From assembly GCF_042242105.1 (NCBI RefSeq), contig NC_092026.1, positions 20,858,691 to 20,922,690 of the forward strand: DNA of 64,000 nt, written 5' to 3'. Within the stretch, counting starts at the first letter, position 1. Every line of letters begins with the position of its first letter. The notes beneath the pieces are model-generated. The model saw only the letters and a program-made list of their open reading frames with translations, was not told where the DNA came from and did not search any database. The position numbers and the translations under genes are program-made. Below, in pieces: positions 22,701-36,600 of this stretch. Source of the DNA: Pempheris klunzingeri (Eukaryota > Chordata > Actinopteri > Acropomatiformes > Pempheridae).

Positions 22701-25700
22701 GCACCCATTTTAAACAATCACAGAGAAATCAATCAGAAAAAAGAAGGGATACATTTTCTACCATTTTCTGCAGAATGCAGTGTATCAATGAGATGTATTG
22801 TATTTAGAGTAAGATGAGAGTAAGATTTTGAAAAACTTGCTGAAAAACGTGCTTACTGTTATTATACTGTTGTCAATATTGCCTTCTCTGGCTGATTTTT
22901 CTCCAAAATGTTCTGACTTGTCCGGGGGGTCGCCAAAGGGCATTCTGGGATTTGCCAATGTTGGCGTGTATTTTGGGAATTAGCTGATGATGTCGTTATC
23001 CTGGGTTTCTCTCATCAATAAGCAGCCTTGTAGTTGACATGAACACCAGGGCTGCAAGTAATGGTTATTCTTATTATCAATCTTCATTTTATATTCTCGA
23101 TTTTATTGTTTGTTCTATAAAATGTCAGGAAATTGTAAAAACGAAAAAAAACTCAATTGTTTACAATCACAGTTTCTTAAAACACAAGGTGTAGTTTGAG
23201 TAAGGTACAGTTGCTATGAAATAGTAATAGTCATTGCCAATCCTCAGTCTAATATAAGGGACACGCACTTGGAATCCTTAAACCTGTAATGTTTGACAAT
23301 CAAGCAGGTATTGCTTTGCAGTAAATCATACAGGACAGTCAAATAAATACCAGTGCAAACAAAACAGGATAAAGAAAAAAACTCTCAGCTAAAAAACAGA
23401 AGTCATGCTTACAAGAATAAAAATTAAAAAATGCATTGCAACTTTTAAAATAAATAACAGTAGTAATAACGGAGTATTATTCCATCAGTGACTTTAAACA
23501 GCTCTGCTGGATTCTGTGGAGTTAGGATATGAATTAACTGAAATGCTTTGAAATGAGTTCCTTTTTAGGTCTTTCTTGCAGATAATCACAGTGCGTATGC
23601 AGGTAGCTCTAGCATTATGGCCACCCACACATGCAGCGGGGCGTCCGCACAGTGCTCGAAAGAGAAGATGTGGTCGCTGACACTGCACTGGAAAATCGCC
23701 GGACTGCTGCTTAATTTCCCTTGGTGGTAAACAAACACAGTCTCTGCCACTTGAGCAGGGAGGAGCTGGCACTGCAGTAATACTGACACCAGCACTGGGA
23801 CCGCAAACAAAAGACGCAGCGGGATCCTCAGTGCATCCACCACCAGAGTGGTAGCTCCACAAAGCAGTTTATGATGGTGCTGTGAGGCTCTGAAATTAAA
23901 AGGATCCTCCACCCTCTGTCTAATATCCCCCTAAATACATGTTACTGGATAATGGTGTGTAAGGAGGTGCTAATCCATTGAAAGCAAAGTGCCCTGTACA
24001 CAGCTGCAGCTCATTGAGGTGCTGGCAAAGTACAGAAAATCAATAGCCATAAAATGGTACGTTTGCTGCACACTTGGTCTCAACTTATTTTAAATTCACT
24101 TTTCAAAATCTTCACAGTTAACATAAAATAATTTGTAGAAATGTCTAACATCCATTGCGCATCCTGTTGTAGGAATACGCCACAAAAAATATTATTTTCT
24201 GTGTCTGTGTGTTTTTTAAGGTGTTTTGTGCGACGTGCTGCAGCCTGAAGTGCAGGCTCATGTACATGGACAGGAAGGAGGCCCGCGTCTGTGTCACCTG
24301 TCATTCTGCTCTGACGAGTGGTGAGCATCATTGCAAGTAGACTGTTAGCTTAGCTTAGATGTACTCATATGCTGCATGTACATGCATTGTATGCTTTGTA
24401 TATATAGATGAAGCTCAGGATGCTGCTCCACTTAAAGACTTAAATCATTGCAAGTTTAAAGTATAGGTATGAAAAAAGGTCTAAAATAATGGTCCACAAG
24501 GAAGCACTGTTTTTGCTCCCTCAGTTAAAACCAGTGCTGAAAAAGGTAATCTTAAGACTTATTTGAACTCTGGTGAAGCTTAACCTGCAGTATGACTGAC
24601 TGTGTGTCACTCTTGACATAAATTAGAATATAGAATAAATCTTGCAGCAGTTTGCTTTTTTTACATGTATTGGCAGAAAAAGCACAGGTATTATTCATAA
24701 CATTAGATACGACTGCATTTCATTTAGATGAGCCTGCTGGTTCACTAGAATGGCTTACAGGGTCACTTATTGCAACAGAGCCCTCATTAACTAAATTAGT
24801 TAGACCTGTGCTTGTTACACTATGACAGCTCAAAATGTCTACGTTGAAAAAGATGAAATAGTCTTACTAGATGTGACAGTGTATGGGAATACTATTACTA
24901 CTGGCCAATATCGGCTTCGAAAGCATTCAGTCTGTAGTCCTAATACCAAGTGTTTGTTTATAAAATTGACATTTTTGAGATTTTTCTTTTCTTCAAAAAC
25001 CTCAGCCACCCATCTTAAACTTGTAACACCAGTTTACATGTAGAATTTGTTGTATTCTTAAGAGACATTTTCTCTGATCTGGATAGTTTTTAGGCATTAG
25101 ACACCTTTTTTTTTGTAAGAAAAAAAAACTTTTTTTCTAGTGATGTTTTCAATCTCTGTCAGTTCAAACATGGGAGACACCAGCCACTGCAAGCAACCAG
25201 AGTCCGAACCCCAACAACCCAGCAGAGTACTGCTCCACCATCCCCCCTCTGCAGCAGGCCCAGGCATCCGGGGTGCTCAGCTCCCCTCCTCCTACCGTCA
25301 TGGTGCCTGTGGGAGTCCTGAAACAGCCTGGCAACGAGGGTACAACCTTTATCAAGAATAAAAATGCTCTTAGCACTTAATTTTTCACCTTTACAGTGAC
25401 ATTCACTCCCCTCTACTTTAAAGTAGTTTGTTTTTTTGCTAGTTCTGAGAAGAGTTTGCTTGCATACAGCTTTCGTTTATGTGACCTTCTGGTGTTTCAC
25501 TGTGCCTGCACCTGTATGTTCAACCAAGACATTAAGGTAAAATGTAATGTCGTGTGGGTCTCTCACCTTTAGGGTCCCTGTCACGGGAGCAGAGGAGGGT
25601 GTGGTTTGCTGACGGGGTCCTACCTAACGGAGACACAGCAGAATCCCCCAAGCCTCCGGCCTCCAGCCCGGCCCCCTCCCAGTCACTGGCCATCTCCACG

Positions 25701-28700
25701 TATTCAAACAAATCCTCCACTTCTGAATCCTCAGAGGTAGGCTTGGCACGAAGCACATTCACCCACAGCTAATGCTTTTAAGTAAGCTTGTATGGTCGAA
25801 TTGGCTACTCCACAGTAAGTTGAGGGAAGCGACAAAGAAGTCTGTATGTGGGATTCTTTATGGTTTACTGGCTGAGTCACGGACTAAAGTAAACAGGGTT
25901 CAAAGAAAACATTCCTCGCTTGCTTAATCAGAATTAGAAACCCCAGTAGACTTAAATACTTAAGGAAAAATATGTTAAAATTTGCCTCACAACAAATAAC
26001 AAACAGCAAGTGAGTGTGGTTGTTTCTGTGCTCGTGCTGTACACTCATTGGACTTGAATGCCACTTGCCAGGATGATTCATTGCCTGTTGAACAGAACGG
26101 TTGTTGAAGCGTTTAAATGGCTTCACTCAGATGGCTTGATGATGCTATGCAGACAGAACTTGAGTTTAAAATCAGACGTTCACATGATGCCATGACGGTC
26201 ATACTTGCATTAACTCAGCCACGCATGGACTTGAATTTACTGCCATCAGGCTCAAGTTCACCAGTAGCGGTGGCAAAGTGGTGAACCATTGATATGCAGG
26301 GGCTCCCACTGTCCTTTTCTAACTGTTGAAGTGAATTAAAGACAAGAGTGAGAACATTTAGTTCAGGCCAGTAGGAATATTAAAAGGGCACGTCATCAAT
26401 TCTACATGTCATCATCAATTTACTAGTCACAGGGAGACTAGGGCTGTAAAAACTGTTTTATGATGGCTCAGGAGCAGCTTTATCAAATCGGAGAAAACTA
26501 CTCAAGGAACTTCACTGCAGTAATCACATTTTGGTCTTTGAGATGACAAAGCTTGCGTTAAAGACCGGTTGTGCAAAATATGAAGGAAGCTCACGAGTCA
26601 GGGGGTCTAAAAAAAGATGCTATCAATTTGTACCCAGTGTTGGTGAGTCAATTGTACTCAGTTTATCTTGGCCCCTTCAGTATTGAATTTGGCTGTTCAT
26701 TTTCAAATTTGTGTCTTTTACGAGTCGCAGCTTAAAATGTCCGCTTCATTGTGTTTTGGCCTCGAGGGGACAGTGGCACAGATGAAAAAACAACATTAGC
26801 AGATTATCACCCATTAAAGCTGTAGTGGTGAAAGTATTAGTCAACAGTTGTGCATTTACAAATCACTCTTCAGTACATGGAGCAGCATTAGCATTCAGTC
26901 AGTCATGTTTCTGACCGCCTAAAAAATATAAGCCCAGTATTTACTCTGTTTCTGCACCAACTACTATGAAAAATATTTGACCTCTGTAGCTGCTAAATGC
27001 TTTTTTTTTTACCGGCCTGCCAGTAACTCACTAGCTCCCTTAAGAGTAGTGAAAGTGAAACAGAAGAGTAAAGATATGGGCCATAAAACTAAAACTGTGA
27101 GCTGAAAGATGCTTTAAAGCTCCGTAGAGGGAAACTACAGGGTTGGGTGGTAATTCTTAGGGTTTCATCATGGTCTTTTTTTTGCTACTGTTAATATACA
27201 GATAATGATTAGTGCAGCTTTAAAGAAATGTAATACTGAATGGTTGGGCTGTCTGGCCTAAACATTTACTATTTGAAGGAAAATAACAATTCATTCTAAC
27301 TTTGGTAATTTCTATGAATTTGTTTCCTAGTCAAAACCAACTATTCAGGGTTCCTTCTGTTTAATTTATATGTGAATTATTTTGAAGAACACTGTGGATG
27401 CCGTGAGCTTTAGTACCCAGATGTATCTGTATGTCACAGCCATGAAAACCCTTTTGGACACCGCCTCTCTTATAATTTAATCTCATTGTGTGTTATAACC
27501 TACGTCTAACCATGCACCCCCGCCCCTCTTTGAACCCGCAGGCGGCCCACACCACTGTTGCCCCGGTGGGCAGCCCCGTGGGCAGCTCCCTCAGCCTGAT
27601 CCCGGAGGACGGGCTCCCTCCCATACTCATCTCCACCGGAGTCAAAGGAGGTACGGGAGGCCACATCACAGGTGCTTGCCCTCATCCTCACCATTGTGCT
27701 GCCTCCTCATTGCTCCGTCAGCTGCTGTGTTTTGTGCTTGTGAAGTGTGATCTTCATGTGCTTTGTATCACGGCTCATGTTTCGACCACTCATTGCCAAC
27801 AGGGGGGGATTTGTTCACGGGTACGCACTGATGGTGTTTGAAGAACTGGGAGGGTTTCTAGCTGTTAATCATCTCCTTCTCTTACCTCACATGTCACTCC
27901 TTTATCATCCTCACCTCCCCCCTGACTGTCACTCCGACATCTTGACCCCCCTCTCATCCTCGGTTCTTCCTGTCGGTTTATCTAACTTTACCTCGACTCC
28001 TCCCTCCACCCTCCTCTCCTTTTGCTTCACCCCAACTCACTTACAGACTATGCAGTGGAGGAGAGGCCGTCAGAGATCGTCCTTATGCAGCAGCTGGAGG
28101 AGGGAGGCCCAGACCCCCTGGTCTTTGTGCTCAATGCTAACTTGCTCGCCATGGTCAAGCTTGTCAACTGTGAGTTATCCTGCCAGTGCCTTTCCACCAC
28201 TCAAATCAGCAATGTAGGGCATTCATGAAATAGAAATTCAGAAAATGCAGGTCAAAACATTATTCACATGCAAAAATGAGTGTGTGGACCTACTTTTAGA
28301 TTAATTATTTCATGATGATCTAAGGAAATGGGAGAATACATATTTGTACTGTATAAATTTTTGATTGTGCTTCATTAAGCATTTGTCTTGTGAATTACTT
28401 GGCAGCAGTTTCCATCCCCAAACCCCAAAAGTCAGATTATTTCCTTTTGCGTGTCATGCAGATGTGTCAGGCATGGAATATGTAGTATTTCTGGCGTCAC
28501 CTATATGTTAATTTCACGTCATTCCTTTTGTTATGGCTTTATTGAGACATGGCAGGTGCTCTACAGATGGATTTTATAACTTATTTTGCTGCTGAAAACT
28601 TAATTTACTCACTTAATGACCATCATGAGGATGTGGGATGGTCCGTTCACTTCACACACAGACTTCACTAATACATTGTCAGACAAATTTAATAATGTAT

Positions 28701-31700
28701 TAGAGAAGTCTGCTGCCTGTTGTATAATCTGAAACACGGGGATATAATTACAAGAGGTTAAATCAGGATTTGCCTTATTCCTATTAGCTCATGTGCCGTA
28801 TGTAAAGTGTCAACGCAGTTAGCAAAGATCAATAATAATTAGCCAGCCTGTCTGATCGTTACTGTGTGTGTGTGTGTGTGTATGTGTGTAAGCTCATTTG
28901 ACATTGCACTCAAGAGAAATCACTTTTAAGGACTGATCTCACATGAGAAGAATTTTCTCAGATTTAAAATGCGTTAAGTGATTTGTGTGGTTTACTGCAG
29001 TAATGTTATTCTCCTTGAGCAAAGAAGCAGATACTTGAGTAGTAAAGTTCTATTAAAGGAGAAATAAAAAGTACATTTGATTTCTCTACAAGCATATTAA
29101 ATCGTGTCCTGTTGTCAGCACCTATTGATGGAAATGTTACAAAAAATGTTGCAACGTCCAAAAATAGTAAAAGTGCCGCCATGTCTTTTCCATACGAGTG
29201 ACTCCACTGTTTGTTCAGAGATGAGATAAGCATGTAAAATTGCCATCACATTTACACTGCATGTTTGAAAGGAGCTCATGGAATGTTTATGGCTCTGATG
29301 TAACTTGGTAACAGTCTCCTGTATGTCTGATACGACATTTCTTTATTTTAAACCCACAGATGTAAACAGGAAGTGTTGGTATGTGACGACTAAGGGCATG
29401 CACGCCGTCGGCCAGGCGGAGGTGGTTATTCTGCTCCAGTGTCTACCTGACGAGAAGACCATTCCTAAAGACATCTTCACCCACTTTGTGCAGCTCTACC
29501 AGGAGGCCCTCAGTGGTAAGAACACAACCAACAGCTCCACCAGGAGGCACACTGTGAAATTAGTCCACTTCCACCGTGGGCCCCTCCTGGGGGAGATAGC
29601 AGCTCATTAGTAGTCCTGTCTCCAGGTCCATAGGTGAGTCTGTCTTGTCTCAGTCAGGTGCTGCACAGTAAAAAATGACCTACTCCTGCAGTGATGTAGT
29701 GTAAAGTAGAGGGAAAATGTTCCAGCTCTACTTTCTGTTCACTAGAGACTACAGGTGCACCTAGTCATCCTCTATTTGAAAACCAGGTTACTGTCCGCTA
29801 CTGTTGAACTGTCTCTCAGCCATTTTCATGACAAATGGTCAAAACATTAGCGTCCCGCTGTCGGGTCGCCTCCCTCTAGGCGTGACACCTCACCGCCGCT
29901 TGTCTTGCATTTTTAACTCCGTATGCTGCAGAGCAAAATCGGCTAATATCGGGTGACTTTGACGGCTTGCTTCCCTCAGGCTGTTTCCTTTTTAATATTC
30001 ACACCGGAGCAGTTTCAGCCTGGTGGAAAGCAGCCATATTGTATGTGTCGTTCCTGATTAACTCGCCGTCAGTTAGGTCTCGGGAAGAAGTGCTGGCTTT
30101 AGCAAGTCCTAGCCGCCGAGCTTTGTCGTGCCATTAGTGTTATTGTGTTATTTAGCATCTAATGCCAGCAATCCGTCTCACAGATAATTGGTAACATGAA
30201 CCCTTTGTGGGTAATATGAGGTTGTAGGGTGAGCAGACCTACTTTTATTCACTGCTCGTCATTCAGAATAAGCAAGGCTCCAAATCTACACAATAATCCC
30301 AGGAACACACTAAAAGCCTCTGCCTTTTCTAGCTGCCTCCGTTTTTGAGGATGAGAACACTGGTTTCTCTTTTTTTTTCCTCCATTGCTCCTCATTTGTG
30401 TTTATTTTCATCCTCTGCCTCCTCTTCCAACTCCTATTATATTACTCCTCTTTCCTCCCCCACTACCCCGCTGTGTCTTCCCCTATCCTATTTCACCAAC
30501 CCCTCCTCCTCACATCTCTTGTATCACTAACCTCTCTCTCCTTCTCCTCCTCCTCCTCCTCCTCTCCCCTCCCTTTCTTCCTCCTCTCCTAAAGGCAACG
30601 TGCTGAGCCACCTGAGTCACTCATTCTTCACGCAGAGCTTCCTGGGCAGTAAGGAGCATGGTGGCTTCCTCTACATCAGCCCCTCCTTCCAGTCACTGCA
30701 GGACCTACTGCTGCCCAACCCACCCTACCTCTTCGGCATCCTGATACAGAAATGGGAAACGCCCTGGGCCAAGGTCTTCCCCATCCGCCTCATGCTGCGG
30801 CTGGGTGCGGAGTATCGATGTGAGTCTGGACCACTGGGGTTCACACTCAATAGTAGTAATGACAGAGGAATAAGTGTAATTTGATGATGTAATTTAATGT
30901 TATTGTAAAGCTAAGTTCACATTTAGTTATGTTATCCATATAGAAAAAAAAAATATCTCAACGAAGATGGCACAATTACAAAATTGGTCCATAAAATGGT
31001 ACTAAGCAATTTCAAATTTCTTTCTGTAGAGTCTCTAGAGTCTTACCCTCACCTCTATAGCTGTTCTGCAGCCTTCAGTCATATGACATGAACTTGAACG
31101 TGGAAGTATATTTTCTGAGCAGGAGAGAACCATAAAACTGTTTTTAATTTGATAAAAGAAGACAAACTTCAAAAACAAAAATGTTGATCAGAAACTGACT
31201 ACAAGACAACAAACCTGATGTCTGCTTTCTGTCACATCAGTGTACCAGTCAACACTATCTCCCCGCATGCAGTCCCAAAAGGGATGTGATGTCATATTTC
31301 TGGTGTGGGCAATAAATAACCATCGATCTACAGTCACAAACCGTAAAATGTCTGATAGAGCGATGTTACAGTTTGTAGTCTTGCAGTCTATTATTGCACT
31401 AAACACAATAATAAAACATGCTGGACTATTAACTTGTTTCTATTGGCTGACCATCCACAACCACAAAATGTTGACCTGTGTGTTTGTTAAAGCGCATGCT
31501 TGTACTGTGGGCTTCAACGGAAATGAGACGGAGCAAATATTTATAGGACTGCTAGCAAGATGGAGCCTCTGATTCGAGTCCAAGTAGTAAATTGTGTCAG
31601 ATTTAGTGCATTTTTTTAAATATTCCAGTGAACGAAGAAGAATTTTTTCACCACAAGGTGAAATCTGGTGAAAGAGAGAGAAAAGTGTCCTCTTTATAGC

Positions 31701-33597
31701 TCGATGGTTTCTTAGGGTAAAACATTAAGCTCCAGATTGATCTAGAGAGCTCAGCGTGTCAGTTGTCAGAAGACGACTTTATACCACCCTGCCTTCATAC
31801 GTTCCTCAGAGCTTTCCCACATAACCAGGAAGTCTTGTGAGGGGTTTTATCGTAGAGCCACTTCTCCACCAAATCCCCGTCTTTCACTGCTAGACCTGCC
31901 AGCACTGAGCGCCGCCTGGCTCTGCTAAGCCTCTTGCCTGCTTCCAGCGGGCCCAGATAGAATACATTAACAAAGCCACATACAGCCGAGGCTCTTCAAC
32001 ACAAATTGTTAGCATTACCATGAAATTAATCCACCACACAAACAGCGTAGTTCTCCAGGCTTTCACCTCTTACCTTAAGAAGTGACCTGCAGAGGGGTTG
32101 GAAGCCTGCCAGCAGTCGAATACCCACTGAACTGCAGATTGAGGCTGAGATTTTTTTTATTTTTTTTTTTTATTGCTAATGAGACTTTGTGGGGAGATCT
32201 TATTTCCAGCTGTTTGCTGAGATAAGGCTAAAAATAGTCATCTAAGGAGCTTTAGTTGCTGGAGAAAAAAGCAGCCTTATTTTTTACTTGTGGATTAGGA
32301 GCATTCTAACTGCAGGCACAGTTCACTGTGTTTAATGTTTGGGGGGGTCTCCTTGTTCAGTTAATTTGCATTTATGAGTGAAAAGGGAAAGAAAAGACAT
32401 TAAACACATGATCGTCACCTGCAAAACAAAAACAAAGAAAGACCCAGAACCAAGAAATAATAAAAGAAAACCAACAAAGACCATAAAACAAAAGTAAATC
32501 AAAATGTCTTTTTTATATCTTCATAAAAATAATAAAGGAACAATTACAGCACATCAGGGGCAATATGTTTCTATTGTGGATTTATCAATAACTAGACATT
32601 TTCTTTTGCAGTTTATCCATGCCCACTGTTCAGTGTTCGCTTCAGAAAACCCCTCTTTGGAGAGACTGGTCACACCATCATGAATCTGCTCGCAGTAAGT
32701 GCTTCGCTTTTCTCTTTCTGTTCTTTATTGTCAAGGTTGAAGAGCTCTGCCGTACCATGTTGAAAAGTGACATTTGCCTCAAATACGTTTTCCAAACTGT
32801 GTGTTGAAGGATAATTTCATCAAATAAAGACATCACATATGTTACCAAGTGTCGTCCTCGAGGTGCTCTGATTTTTTTTTTTTTTTTTTTTTTAAGACTC
32901 TGCTCATTTTACTTCAATTCAAAAACCACGTTCCTATCGTCATCCTCATTTTTCCATCCCTGTCGCAGGACTTCCGTAACTACCAGTACACGCTGCCGGT
33001 GGTGAAAGGTCTGGTTGTGGACATGGAAGTGAGGAAGACGAGCATTAAGATCCCCAGTAATCGTTACAACGAGGTGAGTGTCCACTGGATTTGTTTCTTC
33101 TTCACACTAACAATTGCTGTAAATATGAAGTTATGTGGGCTGACAGGTAACTTGTTAATCCCTGCGGTTTTGGCAGCTGTCATCCTGCGTCATGAGAACT
33201 ACATTGACCACCATGTCAAAATGATATCAAACCGAGAGAATCAGAAAATTCTCAAATATCCTAAAAGCTGGAACAATCATGAGTGTCATGATTGGAGACT
33301 GCTACTCGACCTCTGGTTATGAACGGTGGTGAACCGGTAGAGCAGAGGCTTTAATATTACAGTGGGTTACACTGCTTCCTAAACCGTTCACATTCTATAA
33401 TCACATTTATACTGTCATAAAAATCTGGTTGTCCACTTTGTTTTTATACCACAAAGTCTAGTTGGAATCAGAGCGAGAATCCCCTAAACGAGCCAAACAA
33501 ACCCATGAAAGCAGTTCATTTGAGCTTTTTTCTTTTAAACCCTCCACTGGACTGATGACATCAGCGGAGGAGGCTCCACTTCAGCTCCTCGAACATC

Positions 33598-33681
<84 letters not shown>

Positions 33682-36600
33682 CATTTTGTGTAGGTGAAGC
33701 GCGACAAACTCTCCAGGGGCCCTGCAGCTGAACATGAGGCGTGGGCTGCCGACTTGTTAGAGCGCTGCTGCTTCGAGGGTGTGAATGAACGTCCAACCAG
33801 AAGAAGCGATACACACGAAGCGCCATTTGGCGGAGAGAGAAAGCCACGGCGGCGAGAGTGGCGCCGGTCGTAGCGTTTGGCAGCTGACGCAGTAACAGAT
33901 GGGAGCCCAGTAATGTGAAGTGGGGACCGTTTCTCAACAGCTTGCAGGCGAGCCTTTAGCGCAGCAAGTGGCTAAAGCCCTCCAGATTTTCAGTTTTATT
34001 TCTGATTTGCAAAGGACGACTTCAAAGAGACACAGAGGCAGGGGATTTAGCGGAATTAATATGTGGGATCTTTCAACTATTGATATCCACCCATGTCAGT
34101 GTCTTTCTTCGCAATCTGTCATCTCAGCGCCATCCCATTTAACTTGAGGACTTTACCCACAAGCCCACTGCAATTAGGCTTAACCAGGCGGCCTCTGTTA
34201 AGCCCATTTTCCTCAGCACACACCCAAAGGGCAGCTTAATTAGACATGGATATTATTTGTCCTTGCAGCTGATGAAGGCCATGAACAAGTCCAACGAACA
34301 TGTGCTCGCCATGGGGGCGTGTTTCAACGACAGGGCCGACTCCCACCTCGTGTGTGTCCAAAACGACGATGGGAACTACCAGACGCAGGCCATCAGCATC
34401 CATCACCAGCCTCGCAAAGGTGCTGACACGGCAGCAGAGTCATCACACTTCATTTGTCTGGTTTTTATGTCCAGCTTGTTGTCTGGAGAGCTCAGAGTCC
34501 TCCTCCTGCCTGCTGTTATTATTTCTCCTGTCTGTTTACCTGAAAGTAATTACACCTCAGCCAGTGGTTGATTCGTGAAGTTGATCTTGGTTTTTTGCTG
34601 TATTTTCTACAGTTACTGGAGCCTGCTTCTTTGTGTTCAGTGGTGCTTTGAAAGCCTCGTCGGGCTTCTTAGCCAAGACCAGCATTGTGGAAGGTGAGAA
34701 CTGTGACAATAAACGACATGTTGGCTGTAAAAATGCTGAAATATTAGTTGAGTGTAATTGTACGAAGCCACCTCACAAAGGTCTCAATACACAGAAAGAA
34801 CAATGTTGGAACAAATTCATCATTAGTGCTGCAACACGGGGGGTCGATGTTGGAAATAAACATATTACCAGTTTGTAGCACGGTAGCTATTTCTCACACT
34901 TATTAGACCCAGAGATGTAAAAGATTCTTGTAGCATGATTGTAGCATGATATACCATATCTATATCGCAATATAATTATATATACTGTGATGGAGGATTT
35001 CATTTATATTTCTCTCTGCTTGCTGCAACTGATGGTTATTTAATTATCAATTGTTCTTAAGTCATAAAATGTCAGACATAGTTTGAAAATGTCCATCTTA
35101 GCTTCTCAAAAACTAATGTAAACTCTTTCATATTTCATTTACAATGATATAGGAGGGAAATGCAGCAAAGCCTCACATTTGAAAGTGAATGTTTGACATT
35201 TTTGCTGGATACATGGCTGTCAGGGGGCTCCAGTGATTTAGTATTTTATCATAAATACTCTCGCAGTAGAGTCAAAAACATTCACAAAGAGGCCCTGACT
35301 TTTGGTTCCTAGTAAGTTTCAAGGTCTCACAGTTCCATTGAAATCATTAGTTTTTTTCATTTTCCTGGTAAATGTCTATCCAGCTGCTCACCTTCAGTTT
35401 TTACCAGCTTTCAGTAAAGTTGATTTATGCTCTGATGGAGGTCTGATAGTTGGAAAAGCTCTGAAGTAATGTGACACACTGCAATGATTTAAGTGTGCGG
35501 AAACCTCTCTTATCATTAAAGTCGTCTACAAGCCACCAACCCTGATGGCATCATCATCGTACTCCTAATGACAAATAAACTGATCTCCATGTGTATAATA
35601 GGCTGAGTTTCCCCCTTAAATGATTATCAGACTTGTTGATTTCTCCATCAATCAATCGATCAAGAGATGAATACACTGTTTGCATCAGCATTGATGGTGA
35701 TAACAGATCTGTGTTTTCCCCCCCTTAGATGGAGTGATGATCCAGATCACGGCTGAGACCATGGACTCTCTACGGCAAGCCCTGAGGGACATGAAGGACT
35801 TCACCATCACGTGTGGTAAAGCCGACCAGGAGGATAACCAGGAGCTCATCCACATCCAGTGGACGGAGGACGACCACAACTTCAACAAGGGGTGAGACGG
35901 GATGAGAGGAAAGACGAGGAGACGGAGAGGGAGCTGGAGGAGATGCATTCATGTCACGGACAATTGAACTGATGGCTTCCCAACCGCTGCCTTTACTACT
36001 TTGCTGTAAAAACTCATTATGCATGCTCGGGGAGGCCCTCTGGAGGAAAATCTTAGCAGGGTGGAATGATGTGGTTTGACGTGGCTTTGAGATACGAACC
36101 GACGCAATCAATTTTACAGCAGTCCTGATAAAATCTGCAAATTTAAATGTGACTTTTCATTATTAAATATAATTGGGACCTTTCACCAGATACTGTACCA
36201 CTTCATTAGCAGAATATTCTCTGCACAGTCGCTGCTTTAACCCTTTTTTCACCAGATAAGTTCAGTTAGTCTGCTGTCGTGCTGCCATCAGATCCTGATA
36301 AATGCATATTTAACTGCCTGCATTAGCTGACGACATTACACACTGTGTGCTGACTGACTTTCACTCTCCTCTGAACTCCTGCACTTTATTTCATAAAAAA
36401 GCAGCACGAGAACACGAAGCATAAAGTAAGAACAGAAACACTAAAACAGAACACTGTTAAAAGATACAAATAAAATACTCATCTGTTTTATCAAAACCTA
36501 CTATGAGACGTTTTTAAGTGGTAATCAAACGGCCTCAGGTTAAAACTGAAGTCTCTATATGACCTCTATAAGCAGATGAGACAGTTTTCTAAATAGCTGC

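Noticed and set aside
23494-23912. Two overlapping minus-strand frames of 108-122 codons in a zfyve9 intron
   Set aside because: Two frames over the same bases, no homology recognised, no splice-flanked exon; probably chance in a GC-richer intron patch.
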